A stretch of 64,000 nt of DNA from an uncultured Selenomonadales bacterium (GCA_905200615.1 CAJKLB010000002.1:47501-111500), one strand, 5' to 3'. Positions 52,016 to 61,589 are shown, counted from the stretch's first letter. Numbers and translations are program-made. The notes: generated by a model not told the origin, from the letters alone.

Positions 52016-52549
52016 TTATCGCTTGTCCGAAGCTAAGAGACCGTAATAAATACGGTCTACCGGTGTGCCGTCGGGAAGAAGAATGTCGGAAAGCATAACG
52101 CCTTCTTTTCTGAACCCCAATTTTTCCGCCAGTTTTTGGGCGGGATAGTTTTCTTTATCGATGCAGGCATATACTTTAGAAAACTCAAAGTTTTTAAAAT
52201 AGGTATTCATAATCATTTCGTTGGAGGTGCGATAGGCGATGCCGCGGTGCAGGAATTCTTCATTGCCGATAAGAATGTAATATTCGCCCTTGCGGTTGGC
52301 ATCGTCGATATTGACCAGCCCAAGCATACCGATGGGATACTTTCTTCCGCCTTCCTCCGTGGCATAAATCAGATAATCATCCCTTGTTTTATCTAAAAGA
52401 GAGCGCTGAAACCATTGATTTCCCTCGTTAATTGTTTTGGGAAGATAGCCGTGGAAGCCTTTGATATGAGGACGGTTCGTTGTCCATTCTACTAAAAACG
52501 GAATATCGCTTCTTTCCATTTTACGGATACTGAGCCTGTAGCTTACCAT
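52016..52549 (-). CDS. GNAT-family N-acetyltransferase
   Basis: 177 residues of the RimJ/RimL-like subgroup: an N-terminal FLVEWTTNRP, acetyl-CoA-binding region LHRGIAYRTSNEMI, and C-terminal AQKLAEKLGFRKEGVM. Transfers acetyl groups to an unknown amine (protein N terminus or small molecule). Upstream of ruvC with only the palindrome between; the pair is probably not functionally linked. Confidence 0.88.
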   Translation of the reverse strand: MVSYRLSIRKMERSDIPFLVEWTTNRPHIKGFHGYLPKTINEGNQWFQRSLLDKTRDDYLIYATEEGGRKYPIGMLGLVNIDDANRKGEYYILIGNEEFLHRGIAYRTSNEMIMNTYFKNFEFSKVYACIDKENYPAQKLAEKLGFRKEGVMLSDILLPDGTPVDRIYYGLLASDKR

Positions 52550-52760
52550 ACATTCACCTCAAAACACATTGTTTTTTAATATTATAACAAATTTTGCGAA
52601 AAATGCAATGCACAATTTTATATATTATTGATTTTATAATATGTCCGTCAGCGGAGAATAAGCGGTTAAAATATAAAGAGCAAAAAAAGGTATAAATTTT
52701 AAATGTCCGTTATATATTTTACTGTAGAAGAACAGTAAAATTCAAATTACGGAGGTTGGC

Positions 52761-54290
52761 ATGATGGAATGTAACAGAGAAACGGTAAAATTTGATTGCT
52801 TTGATACAAGGAATATAACGGTGAAGGTCAGTGCGAAGGAATTATTTGAAGAAGGGGCAAAACTGCTTAGTGTTACCGCACTTGCCTGCTGCGGAAGATG
52901 TGAAATGCTGAACAACGAGGCGTTGGTTGAAGGAATTGTGAAATTCTGCGCGATTTATAAAACGGCTGAGGGGGAAATCAAAAAAACAGAACGCAGCGAA
53001 CGTTTTGGTGTAAATGAAACGATTCCCGGCGTTTTGCCTAAGTCTTATATGCTGGCAAAGGCAGAGGCCGAAAAGGTGCGGGGGTATGTAGAGGCGGGCA
53101 GTTTGATGTTTACCTGCAGCGTACATATTACAGGAACTCTGATCACGCCCTGTCAGCGGGAGCTTCTTACCGGGCTAGAGGGAGAAGATGTACGAAAGAA
53201 AGAAGAAAAAATAATGCTGAATTGTGTTTCCTTTACCACGCCGCTTCGTTTTACGGTAACCGGAGATACCGAGCTTTCTTTGCGTGTGCCGGAAGTTAAG
53301 GAAATTTTATGCGTCAACGCGGGCGCTACGGTAAACGAGGCACACCTTTCCGCAGGGCAATTGATTCTGGGCGGTCAAATTCCTTTGCAGACGGTTTATT
53401 ATTCAACCGATGAATACGAACCGGTAATACAGGTATCGGATAAAATGGATTTTTCACAGCTTATTGAATTGAAAAACGCTGAAGGGGGCAATAGTCCGAT
53501 CGTTCATCTAAGCGTAGAAGAGATCAGCGTTACGGTTACACCTAACGCGGAGGGAGAAAACAGAATTTTAACCTACAGCGTAATGCTTTGCGGTTATGCT
53601 TACGGAACGGAAGCAAAGGAGTGTACCTTAATAAATGACGCGTATTCCACCGACGGAGGATTGGAATGTACCAGAGAAGCAATCAAGCTGTCCTGTACGA
53701 AGGAGCCCGTAACCTGTACGGTCAACCAGCATATCAGCGTGCCGCTTCCCGATGGCAAAACACCGATTTCGCGTATAAGTTCGGTCAATTTCACGCCGGT
53801 AATTACTGCTTGCCATATGCTTGACGGCCGCGCGGAGTTGGAAGGAAACGGAGAGGTTTCCGTTATTTATATGGCCTCCGGCAGCGGAGAATTGGATGGC
53901 TTTAATGTTACGGTTCCGATTCGCTTGACTTGTGATAATTTGGATTTTAAAGCGGATATGCAAATGATGGCAAATGTTTCGCTTACGGATATGCAGGCTG
54001 TTCTTGTTTCCGGAGGCGAGGTGGAAATCAGGGCTGCGTTTTCAACCGTTTTTCTTCCTTGCGCCTGTGAGGAAAATGAATTTATTACCGACGCTAAGCA
54101 AGGAGAAGGCTGCGATATGCCGGAATTCGGAATTATCATTTATATGGTACAAAGAGACGAAACGCTTTGGGATATCTGCAAGCGGTTCGGAGTTGATATG
54201 GAAGAAGTAAAATCATTAAATCTGGAAATCGGTGAAACGCTTCAGCAGGGACAAAAAATTTATATTTTCCGCAAATTGAAAGTGTGCTGA
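52761..54290 (+). CDS. SipL-like spore envelope protein (SPOCS/DUF3794 + LysM)
   Basis: 509 residues: N-terminal and central SPOCS (DUF3794) domains, then one LysM module from residue 461 (YMVQRDETLWDICKRFGVD...). This architecture is that of SipL of Clostridioides difficile, which docks coat proteins onto SpoIVA at the forespore surface. No signal peptide, as expected for a mother-cell protein. GGAGG lies just upstream; a second ATG one codon later is also usable. Monocistronic, with a strong terminator. Confidence 0.88.
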   Translation: MMECNRETVKFDCFDTRNITVKVSAKELFEEGAKLLSVTALACCGRCEMLNNEALVEGIVKFCAIYKTAEGEIKKTERSERFGVNETIPGVLPKSYMLAKAEAEKVRGYVEAGSLMFTCSVHITGTLITPCQRELLTGLEGEDVRKKEEKIMLNCVSFTTPLRFTVTGDTELSLRVPEVKEILCVNAGATVNEAHLSAGQLILGGQIPLQTVYYSTDEYEPVIQVSDKMDFSQLIELKNAEGGNSPIVHLSVEEISVTVTPNAEGENRILTYSVMLCGYAYGTEAKECTLINDAYSTDGGLECTREAIKLSCTKEPVTCTVNQHISVPLPDGKTPISRISSVNFTPVITACHMLDGRAELEGNGEVSVIYMASGSGELDGFNVTVPIRLTCDNLDFKADMQMMANVSLTDMQAVLVSGGEVEIRAAFSTVFLPCACEENEFITDAKQGEGCDMPEFGIIIYMVQRDETLWDICKRFGVDMEEVKSLNLEIGETLQQGQKIYIFRKLKVC

Positions 54291-54320
54291 AACGTAAAAG
54301 ACAACAAAAAATGAAAAAAG

Positions 54321-54363
54321 GCAAAAACATGTGTATTGCACGTGTTTTTGCTTTCTTTTTTTT
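54321..54363 (+). terminator. Terminator of sipL-like gene
   Basis: GCAAAAACATGTG (from 54321) pairs with CACGTGTTTTTGC (one G-T pair) and is followed by TTTCTTTTTTTT. Confidence 0.9.
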
Positions 54364-54403
54364 CGAGGATGTATTATAATATTAAAAATAAGGGGATGTT
54401 TTC

Positions 54404-55522
54404 ATGGCAAGACCGACAAGATGCGTGATTGATCTGGCTGCGTTTCGGAGCAATCTGAATGCAGTAAAAAATACAGTAGGCAATAAAAAAATTATGGCGC
54501 TGGTAAAGGCGGATGCTTACGGACATGGTCTGGTACGTATAGCGGCTGAGGCGCAGAGATGGGGAATTGATTTTTTGGGTGTCGCCACACTGGAAGAAGG
54601 CGCTGTGTTACGCGACAGTGGAATTACCGTACCGATTTTATGTTTGGGCGCACTGCCTTTTGATAGTGAAGAATTATGTGTTACTGCTAATATTGAGCAG
54701 TCGGTATTTTCAAAGGAAGCGGTTCTTCGTTTGCAGAAGGCTTGTGAAAGAGAGCATTCCTCTGCCAGAGTGCATTTGAAAATTGAAACCGGAATGCATC
54801 GAACCGGTGTGCGTGCGGGAGAGCCGCTGCAGGAGGTGCTTGATGCGCTGAAAACCTGCACTTTGGTTCAATTAAAAGGAGTATTTACGCATTTTGCCGC
54901 TTCGGATACCGATGACGGCGCTTATACCCGGCAGCAGGCGGATGAATTTAACAGGGCATTGGAACAAATTCGCCGCAGCGGTTTTTCTGATTTTATTGTG
55001 CATTGTGCAAACAGTGGAGCGATTCTTTCTTATCCGGAATTGTATTTTGATATGGTGCGGGCCGGAATCGTTCTGTATGGGTATTATCCTTCCAAGGAGA
55101 CAAAAAAAACGTTTTCGGTTCATCCGGTGCTTTCTTGGATGACAGCGGTTGTGGCTGTGAACGAAGTAAAGACAGGAGAGACAATCAGTTATTCGGGAAC
55201 TTTTCGGGCATCGCATGATATGCGCGTAGCGGTTCTGCCCGTAGGTTACGGCGACGGTTACAGACGGCTGCTTTCCAATCAGGGGGCAGTATTGATTCAC
55301 GGCAAGCGCGCTCCGATAGTAGGAAATATTTGTATGGATATGACGATGGTAGATGTGACGGAAATTCCGCAGACGAAAATAGGTGATGAGGCGGTTTTGA
55401 TCGGCAAACAGGGAAAGGAAATAATAACCGCCGATGAGATTGCCGAGCTTTGCAAAACGATCAGCTATGAAGTCATGCTCTCTATTACGCCCAGAGTTCC
55501 CAAGGAGTATTCGGATGGTTGA
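54404..55522 (+). CDS. alr: Alanine racemase
   Basis: PLP enzyme that makes D-alanine for peptidoglycan. 372 residues; the PLP lysine is in ALVKADAYGHG near residue 35, and the opposing tyrosine segment is YSGTFRASHD. ICMDMTMVDVTEI is conserved. A lone TATAAT at 54375 suggests its own promoter. Overlaps the next gene by 8 bases. Confidence 0.96.
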   Translation: MARPTRCVIDLAAFRSNLNAVKNTVGNKKIMALVKADAYGHGLVRIAAEAQRWGIDFLGVATLEEGAVLRDSGITVPILCLGALPFDSEELCVTANIEQSVFSKEAVLRLQKACEREHSSARVHLKIETGMHRTGVRAGEPLQEVLDALKTCTLVQLKGVFTHFAASDTDDGAYTRQQADEFNRALEQIRRSGFSDFIVHCANSGAILSYPELYFDMVRAGIVLYGYYPSKETKKTFSVHPVLSWMTAVVAVNEVKTGETISYSGTFRASHDMRVAVLPVGYGDGYRRLLSNQGAVLIHGKRAPIVGNICMDMTMVDVTEIPQTKIGDEAVLIGKQGKEIITADEIAELCKTISYEVMLSITPRVPKEYSDG

Positions 55523-56039
55523 TTATCGAAAAGCAGGGCGAGAGGCACGGAAAAGACTTTTGGCAGAGAACCATAGAGAATATTCCACCCGAATATGTGC
55601 GGCGCTGGAACCCATGCTTTTACCAAAGCATACGGTTTTACTGTATATGCCTATTGACGGTGAGGTAGATATTACACCGCTGCGGGAGTTCCTTTTAAAA
55701 AACAAAACGATTGTACTGTTTCCCTCTGTTCGGGGAGATGTGATGATACCGGTACGCAGCGGAGCGGCTATGAAAAAAGGAATGTACGGTATTGAGGAAC
55801 CGCTGGGAGATGAATTTTGTGATGAAATAGAAGTTGCCGTTATCCCTATGTGCGCGTTCGACGGGTATTTAAACCGCGCGGGTTTTGGAAAAGGATATTA
55901 TGATCGTTTTTTACAGCACAGAAAAATACAAAAATTCGGCGTTGCGTTTAGCTGTCAGAAAGTTGAAAAGCTGCCGGAAAAACCTACAGATATAAAAATG
56001 GACAGAATTATTACGGAAAACGAAATTTTGGGGGTGTGA
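55515..56039 (+). CDS. 5-formyltetrahydrofolate cyclo-ligase
   Basis: 174 residues from ATG 55515, overlapping the alr stop, with AAGGAG 9 bases upstream. The YMPIDGEVD, IPMCAFD and GFGKGYYDRFL motifs identify the family, which turns 5-formyl-THF into 5,10-methenyl-THF using ATP. The frame is open upstream inside alr, which is not coding there. Links to one-carbon metabolism. Confidence 0.94.
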   Translation: MVDYRKAGREARKRLLAENHREYSTRICAALEPMLLPKHTVLLYMPIDGEVDITPLREFLLKNKTIVLFPSVRGDVMIPVRSGAAMKKGMYGIEEPLGDEFCDEIEVAVIPMCAFDGYLNRAGFGKGYYDRFLQHRKIQKFGVAFSCQKVEKLPEKPTDIKMDRIITENEILGV

Positions 56040-56040
56040 C

Positions 56041-56637
56041 ATGAAAGGAGTTTTTCATTTTGCTTTTAAGCTGTTCCTGTTGAACATAGCATGTTGTGTG
56101 ATCGCGTTTATCAGTATGATGCTGGTTTTAAGTGTGGAGATCGGATTTATTTACAAAACACTGATTGGCTGTTTGTTTATTGCGTTTATTCTGATCCTTG
56201 CCTGGAATAACGCGTCCGAGCGGGGAACAAACGATACCAAAAACGGTATTTATAATCCGGTGAAGGGATTCGCGGCAGGAATAATAGCAATGCTTCCGGC
56301 AATTGTGCTTATTATTGCCTATATGAGTGTATCTTTTCACGGATGGGAAAAAAATTCTCAAATGCTTGCGGATGGCTTGTATGTTTTGTTGTATCTCATT
56401 TTTTTGGCGTATTCGCCGCTGCTTTCGGTTTTCGTTTCTTATAATCCTGCCTTGGGTGTGGATTTTGCGCAGCCGGCTATCACTTATTTGAATAATATCA
56501 GTACGCCTAACGCAGTTTCGGCTCCGCTGTTTTTTATACCGGTTCTGCTGTTTGTTGCTGTTTGCGGAGCGGCGTATATCGTAGGACATAAGCAGCAGAA
56601 GTCGCTTTTGGAATTTATCAAACAATTAAAAAAATAA
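56041..56637 (+). CDS. Hypothetical multi-pass membrane protein
   Basis: 198 residues with about five hydrophobic helices (near 10-33, 38-58, 77-97, 113-138 and 160-182) and a basic C terminus. No family recognised. Starts 1 base after the cyclo-ligase stop, with a GGGGGTG ribosome site overlapping that gene, so it belongs to the alr operon. Function unknown. Confidence 0.75.
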   Translation: MKGVFHFAFKLFLLNIACCVIAFISMMLVLSVEIGFIYKTLIGCLFIAFILILAWNNASERGTNDTKNGIYNPVKGFAAGIIAMLPAIVLIIAYMSVSFHGWEKNSQMLADGLYVLLYLIFLAYSPLLSVFVSYNPALGVDFAQPAITYLNNISTPNAVSAPLFFIPVLLFVAVCGAAYIVGHKQQKSLLEFIKQLKK

Positions 56638-56639
56638 GA

Positions 56640-56668
56640 TTGAAAAAAATGTAGCATTGTGGTAGAAT
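56640..56668 (+). promoter_or_regulatory. Promoter of rsmD-coaD
   Basis: TTGAAA (56640-56645), 17-base spacer, TAGAAT (56663-56668). Transcription would start close to 56675, giving a very short leader. Confidence 0.6.
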
Positions 56669-56684
56669 AATGAAAAATAAATAT

Positions 56685-57248
56685 ATGCTGAGAATTATCA
56701 GCGGAAGGTTTAAAGGGAAAGGAATTGAATCCCCCTCAGATATCGCGATACGTCCTACATCCGGAAGAGTAAAGGAGTCGCTTTTTAATATCATAAGAAC
56801 GCAGCTTGAGGGAGCGGATTTTTTAGATTTGTTTGCCGGTACGGGGCAAATCGGTCTGGAGGCAATCTCGAACGGCGCGCGGTGCGTTTTTGCGGATCTT
56901 CATCCTCAATTGGTGCAAACCAACAGCGCTCTTCTCGGCTGCCGCAAAGAGACGGAGATTATTCAGGGACCCTTTCAGGCGGTGCTGAAGCAACTGCTTT
57001 TGAGAGGCGAAAAATTTGATTTTATTTTTGCGGATCCGCCGTATCAAAACGGGTATTATGAAGAAATTATAGCGCTTTCGGTGGAAGTATTAAAGGAAAA
57101 CGGCACCTTGATTTTAGAGCATGCCTCGAATTTTCCTATTGAAACACAGCGTATGCGTGTGGTGGATCACAGGGTTTACGGAAGCAGGAGCCTTACCTTT
57201 CTTAAAGGAGAAAAATATGAAGTTGATGGTTTATCCCGGCAGTTTTGA
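56685..57248 (+). CDS. rsmD: 16S rRNA (guanine966-N2)-methyltransferase
   Basis: 187 residues. SAM-binding DLFAGTGQIGLEA and catalytic ADPPYQ mark RsmD. I chose ATG 56685 (MLRIISGRFKG) because it aligns with the family start and lies after the predicted transcription start; ATG 56670 is in frame 5 codons upstream but lies against the -10 box. No clear ribosome site. It overlaps coaD by 32 bases. Confidence 0.93.
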   Translation: MLRIISGRFKGKGIESPSDIAIRPTSGRVKESLFNIIRTQLEGADFLDLFAGTGQIGLEAISNGARCVFADLHPQLVQTNSALLGCRKETEIIQGPFQAVLKQLLLRGEKFDFIFADPPYQNGYYEEIIALSVEVLKENGTLILEHASNFPIETQRMRVVDHRVYGSRSLTFLKGEKYEVDGLSRQF

Positions 57249-57714
57249 TCCCATTACGGTGGGTCATTTAGATATTATAACAAGGGCCGCTAAAATGACG
57301 GATAAGCTGATAGTGGCCATTATGAATAACTCGGAAAAAAAATATTTTTTTACGTTGGAAGAACGTCTTGAAATGATTCGGAAGTCAGTTGCACATTTAA
57401 AAAATGTAGAAGCGGATTTTTCCGACGGGTTGATGGTAGACTATATGAAAAAACGCGGCGCGGCCGCCGCTGTTCGCGGTTTGCGCGCGATTACTGATTT
57501 TGAATATGAGTTGCAGTGGGTAACGCTTAACCAAAAGTTGGATCCGGATTTTCAGGCGTTGTTTATGATGGCCAGCAGTGAAAACAGCTTTTTAAGCTCC
57601 AGTATTGTCCGGGAAATCGGACGGCTGGGCGGGGATATCAGTAAGATGGTACCGGCTTGCGTGCACGGTTTTATTAAAGAAAAATTGACAGCAGAAAAAA
57701 ATAAAGGAGAATAA
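57217..57714 (+). CDS. coaD: Phosphopantetheine adenylyltransferase
   Basis: Penultimate step of coenzyme A synthesis. 165 residues from ATG 57217 (AAAGGAG upstream): VYPGSFDPITVGHLD contains the TxGH nucleotide site, and SSSIVREI the second motif. The 32-base overlap with the end of rsmD gives tight coupling. Same order as ylbH-ylbI in Bacillus. Confidence 0.97.
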   Translation: MKLMVYPGSFDPITVGHLDIITRAAKMTDKLIVAIMNNSEKKYFFTLEERLEMIRKSVAHLKNVEADFSDGLMVDYMKKRGAAAAVRGLRAITDFEYELQWVTLNQKLDPDFQALFMMASSENSFLSSSIVREIGRLGGDISKMVPACVHGFIKEKLTAEKNKGE

Positions 57715-57716
57715 TT

Positions 57717-58163
57717 ATGGAAAACGTAATTACGAATCTTTTGGATGAACTGGAAAAAGAACTGAGTCAAACAAAAAAAGGCTTGTTTTCGGATAAAAGT
57801 CTGGTAGATGCCGACGCGTGCCTGGATATTATCGATGAGCTCAGAGAAAGTCTGCCCAATGAGCTGGAGCGTGCGTCTAATATTATGAAAGAACGCCGTC
57901 AGATCTTGATTGATGCAGAGGAAGAGGCAAAACAATGTATCGCCGCGGCACAGAAAAATGCCGAAGAAATGGTATCGGAAAATGAGATTACCCGCAATGC
58001 GGAGATTGAAGCAAAAAAAATTATTGATATGGCGCGCCAAAATGCGAAAGAAATCAAGCTATCGGCTAAAAATTACGCGGTGGATTTGCTCAGCGAGCTG
58101 AAAAAGCACATTGGTGATTTAGAAGGGCAGATTTCTCAGGACTTGGATGATTTTAATAAATAA
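57717..58163 (+). CDS. Coiled-coil protein of the rsmD-coaD-ylbJ region
   Basis: 148 residues, almost wholly helical: a short N-terminal helix pair, then a long Ala/Glu/Lys-rich coiled coil (about 60-140), resembling stalk or V-ATPase-E-like helices. No enzyme motif. AAGGAG site; starts 2 bases after coaD. Its 3' end overlaps the converging ylbJ by 28 bases. Frequently conserved in this position in Clostridia; function unknown. Confidence 0.85.
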   Translation: MENVITNLLDELEKELSQTKKGLFSDKSLVDADACLDIIDELRESLPNELERASNIMKERRQILIDAEEEAKQCIAAAQKNAEEMVSENEITRNAEIEAKKIIDMARQNAKEIKLSAKNYAVDLLSELKKHIGDLEGQISQDLDDFNK

Positions 58164-59089
58164 CGGCGTCGTTGATATAAATATCTTCCCAAGGCTATGC
58201 ACAGTGTGAGCGCCAAGGGAATATAAAGTGATGTTTTTTGATATAAAAAACATAAAAGAAAGGCAATTGTGCCGCATATCAAACGATTTGCGATAAATTT
58301 TATTTTGTTAATTCCGTTGAGCTGTGCCAGACATTGCGCGATTACACAGCTGCCGCCGAAGGAAAGAAAGAAGCTGATAATAGGCATGGGAAGAATATTT
58401 TGCATGCTTATTATTTTTATACCCGAAGTAAATTCCAGCAGTCCTGAAATAACACCGTTTATCAGCGGTGGTTGGCCTTTTAAAAAATAGGTGAACAGTA
58501 TGCCGCTGATTACGGAAAAAAACACCATAAAGCCGCAAATTTGCAAAATGGCGGTAATGCTTTCGGCAATGGCACTGCCAAAACTGCCGGAGGGATTTTG
58601 ATATTCAGCCGTCTCATCAATTAAATGTTTAGGGCGTGTAAGTACGGTAAAAATTATAAGTGTGCATAAATGAATCAGCATCAGTACATGCCCTTTTTGT
58701 GTGCTTTGCAGCATTAGCGTTCCCACACTGCCGATGATGAATAAAGGCCCGGAAGAATAACAGATATTGGCATAATATTCATAATTTTTAAGTCCGTTTT
58801 TCTGCATATCGCCAATAATGCGGCTGCCGGTTGGGAAACCGCACAACAGGCTCATGACAAGGGGAAAAGCCACGTCATCGGGAAGATTTAAAAGTTTCAT
58901 AAACGGCCGGAGAAGTTTGGCAAAAAAAGCCGCGCCGCCGTTGTTATATAGAATTTTGCTTATAATAAAAAAAGGGAATAAAACAGGCAAAACAGAAGAA
59001 ACCCATAAGTTTATGGCTTGTTTTGTTGCCTCTATGGAAACTTGGGGGTCAAATAAACATAGGATTAAAAGTATGATTAAAAAGTACAA
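58136..59089 (-). CDS. ylbJ: Sporulation integral membrane protein YlbJ
   Basis: 317 residues, about eight transmembrane segments. MSLLCGFPTGSRIIGDM and PVLFPFFIISKIL are typical of YlbJ, a sporulation membrane protein of the nucleoside-recognition/gate family. TTG start at 59089, preceded by GGTGATGG. Convergent with the coiled-coil gene and divergent from ylbK, with only 41 bases between. Confidence 0.88.
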   Translation of the reverse strand: MYFLIILLILCLFDPQVSIEATKQAINLWVSSVLPVLFPFFIISKILYNNGGAAFFAKLLRPFMKLLNLPDDVAFPLVMSLLCGFPTGSRIIGDMQKNGLKNYEYYANICYSSGPLFIIGSVGTLMLQSTQKGHVLMLIHLCTLIIFTVLTRPKHLIDETAEYQNPSGSFGSAIAESITAILQICGFMVFFSVISGILFTYFLKGQPPLINGVISGLLEFTSGIKIISMQNILPMPIISFFLSFGGSCVIAQCLAQLNGINKIKFIANRLICGTIAFLLCFLYQKTSLYIPLALTLCIALGRYLYQRRRYLLKSSKS

Positions 59090-59130
59090 ATACCATCACC
59101 AATTCAATATATTAGGGAGTTTGCTGTTTT

Positions 59131-59913
59131 ATGAAAAAAGTAGGTCTTGCTTTGGGCGGAGGTGCCGCTCACGGAGTGGCGCATATAGGCGTTTTACAGG
59201 TGCTGGTTGAAAATCATATCCCTATAGATTTTGTTGCCGGCTGCAGTGCCGGATCCATTGCCGGCGGCCTTTTTTGTACGGGAAGTGATATGTATATGGC
59301 GGGTAAGCTGTGTGCTTCGATTGATCTTTCTTCTTTTTTGGATGTTACGATTCCCAAAATGGGTTTTATGAAGGGAGAAAAGGCGGAACAGCTTGTTGAA
59401 ATGCTGACAAAAGGGAAAAACATTGAAGAATGCGATCCTCCCTTTTGTGCGATTGCCTGTGACCTGATATCCGGGAAATGTATTTCGTTTACACAAGGAA
59501 AAATTGCCCGTGCCTGCCATGCCAGTTTTGCGATTCCTGGGGTATTTGAACCTGTAGAAATTAACGGAATGCAATTGGTAGACGGCGGAGCCATGACGCG
59601 GGTTCCAATTCGTGAGGTGCGCGCCATGGGAGCGGAATACGTAATTGCGGTGGATGTGGGATACCAAGGCTGGGGACATGAAAAAGCCAAAAATTTAGTG
59701 GAAGTTATTATGAACTCTTTTGAAATGTGCGATTGGCAGATCGTGGAGCAGCTGTATCGGGAAAGCGATTGCTTGATTAATCCCGATTTGCGTACCATTC
59801 CTATTGATAATCTGGGAAAAGCGGCTGAATGTTTGGAGATAGGCAGGAAGGCTGCTCTGGATGCACTGGATAAAATAAAAACAGATCTTGAAATAGAAAA
59901 GGATTCTTTATAG
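59131..59913 (+). CDS. ylbK: Patatin-like phospholipase family protein (YlbK/RssA type)
   Basis: 260 residues. Oxyanion GGGAAHG, nucleophile elbow GCSAGS, and catalytic Asp in VDGGAM show a complete patatin dyad. The substrate is presumed to be a lipid ester and is not known. GGGAG ribosome site. Matches YlbK in position next to ylbJ. Confidence 0.9.
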   Translation: MKKVGLALGGGAAHGVAHIGVLQVLVENHIPIDFVAGCSAGSIAGGLFCTGSDMYMAGKLCASIDLSSFLDVTIPKMGFMKGEKAEQLVEMLTKGKNIEECDPPFCAIACDLISGKCISFTQGKIARACHASFAIPGVFEPVEINGMQLVDGGAMTRVPIREVRAMGAEYVIAVDVGYQGWGHEKAKNLVEVIMNSFEMCDWQIVEQLYRESDCLINPDLRTIPIDNLGKAAECLEIGRKAALDALDKIKTDLEIEKDSL

Positions 59914-60393
59914 CCATAAAAGCTTAAAATACCGATTATGCCGCGCGATGGAAAAACAGATCGGAGTGTCAAAAAAGTTATCCAAAAAAAGTTACGCAAA
60001 AAAGGATTCTTTCGTCTTTCTCAAGGCGAGGAGTACCGGGTAAAATCCCATGTTCTCCGGAAAAAGTCAAAATCTTACCCCAAAGAGTGCGGCAGGGCTG
60101 CAAAACGTCCCGATGAGCCGTTTACCGGAGAGAAATATGATACATAAAAGTTCTTTGTATCTATTCACCAACAGGATTTTCGACAGACTAACAGATTTTT
60201 TTGTAGAAAATTAGAAATTCGGTTGAGTTATAAATCAGATTTTTCAGTACTTTCGACTTTTGACCGGCAACCTTTTTTGTTCTGAACCAATCAAAGAAGA
60301 GATTTTGCAGAATGAATCTTTGTGAGATTTGCCAATTTTTTCGGGCTGTTCTTTTTGATAATCGGATATAAAATGCGCGTTGTGTTAAAGTTT
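59914..60393. other. Intergenic region with repeat copy B
   Basis: About 480 bases between ylbK and tmcAL. It contains the degenerate repeat at 59961-60191. The frame 59938-60147 is not supported as a gene. Bases 60192-60393 are AT-rich and show no gene or clear terminator. Confidence 0.5.
59961..60191. repeat. Degenerate MITE-like element, copy B
   Basis: Shares with copy A (34006-34182) the core at 60070-60106 and the 3' end, where GGATTTTCGACAGACTAA (60174-60191) corresponds to ATTTTTGGACAGACTGAA. The left end TCGGAGTGTCAAAAAA is a poorer inverted match (10 of 16). About 50 bases longer than copy A. Confidence 0.5.
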
Positions 60394-61470
60394 TTATACT
60401 TTTATCAAGGGCAGCGTAAAATCTTCATTGCCGGTAAGGGAAGAAAAAATTGAATAGATCTGTGTGGCGTATTGATCAATGGCCGCGGCGGTTTCGGTTT
60501 GGGAATCGTTAATGCTTGTCGGCGCGCGGTAATAGTTTTTTAAAAGAGAAAGCAGTGCGGCTTTTTCTTTTTTTATGCCTAAAAGGCGTACTTTCGGAGG
60601 TTTCGCAAGAAGAGAAAAAAGAGTCTCTTTTCTGATGTTCAATAGTGCGCAGCAAAGAATGCGGCTGATGCGGGAATAAGGATAGCGTTTGCTTTTAATA
60701 TTTAAAATAAGCTCATCCATGTTTTCCGCGTTTAAGGCTTCTTTTTTTATTTTATATTCCAATCCTTCGCTGACACCGCATATGTGTGAAAGTTCTTGCG
60801 CTGTCATTGACAGAAGACGGTATTTTATGATATCAAAAAACTTTTCAAAAAACAGAGGAGATTCTGTAAACGGATACATTTGTTCCGGATGGTTTCCGTC
60901 CTTTAAAGCTTGGCGGATCGCATGCGCGGAAGAAAAATCGGCTTGGCGTTGTAGGGTAACGGGAATCAGCGTGCCGGAGGTTTGCTTGATAGCCTTTAAG
61001 TATTCGATTCCCAGCATATTGTTCGGCAAAAATTGCGTTTTGTCTGAAGAAAGCGCGCGCCCATAAGAGGTGCCTTCTTTCAGCTGTGTTTTGAAGCGTG
61101 CAGAGGGAGCTGCCTGTGCGAAGGGCTCAAGGATGAAAAGCTGCCCTGCTTCACTGCCGAAACAGAGATGTGTGCAGCCGAGATTTTGCGCGGCAAGCAC
61201 ACCGCCTAAAGCAAAATATTCAGCCGCCTGCAAGGTAAAAACAGCGGGCAGCTCAAAAACGGCGTCGGCACCGCAGGAAAGAGCGGCTTTAGCACGCGCA
61301 AATTTATCAAATACTGCGCATTGCCCGCGCTGGACAAAATGTCCGCTCATGATACATACTACAAAGTCAGCTTGCTTTTTAGCGTACTGCAGCTGATGGA
61401 TATGACCGTTATGCAGGGGATTGTATTCACAAATAATTCCGTAAATTTTAATCGGACTCACCTTTTTCAC
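60394..61470 (-). CDS. tmcAL: tRNA(Met) cytidine acetate ligase TmcAL (YlbM)
   Basis: ATP- and acetate-dependent enzyme that makes N4-acetylcytidine-34 in elongator tRNA-Met. 358 residues from GTG 61470. Nucleotidyltransferase motif EYNPLHNGH, then MSGHFVQRG and FGSEAG. The start is unclear: homologues begin with Met-Lys directly at the residue encoded by ATT 61452, and AGGTGAG (61457-61463) is correctly placed for that ATT, whereas GTG 61470 and 61461 have no site. Lies next to ackA (divergent), a plausible source of acetate. Confidence 0.9.
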   Translation of the reverse strand: MKKVSPIKIYGIICEYNPLHNGHIHQLQYAKKQADFVVCIMSGHFVQRGQCAVFDKFARAKAALSCGADAVFELPAVFTLQAAEYFALGGVLAAQNLGCTHLCFGSEAGQLFILEPFAQAAPSARFKTQLKEGTSYGRALSSDKTQFLPNNMLGIEYLKAIKQTSGTLIPVTLQRQADFSSAHAIRQALKDGNHPEQMYPFTESPLFFEKFFDIIKYRLLSMTAQELSHICGVSEGLEYKIKKEALNAENMDELILNIKSKRYPYSRISRILCCALLNIRKETLFSLLAKPPKVRLLGIKKEKAALLSLLKNYYRAPTSINDSQTETAAAIDQYATQIYSIFSSLTGNEDFTLPLIKV

Positions 61471-61499
61471 ATTTTTTGATATACGGATTGCTAAAAGTG

Positions 61500-61508
61500 T
61501 GCTATAAT
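61500..61508 (+). promoter_or_regulatory. Extended -10 promoter of ackA
   Basis: TGCTATAAT ending at 61508, an extended -10 element; no good -35 at the usual distance. The ackA start is 82 bases downstream. Confidence 0.5.
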
Positions 61509-61589
61509 ACCCGCGTATATCAGTATAGACTTTATTATAGCATGGATAGGGCAAAATCCCAATTGATTTTTATTTACCGGAGGTAAAAT

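Noticed and set aside
59214..59999. 261-codon minus-strand open frame
   Set aside because: Antisense shadow of the patatin-like gene, whose catalytic motifs are intact.
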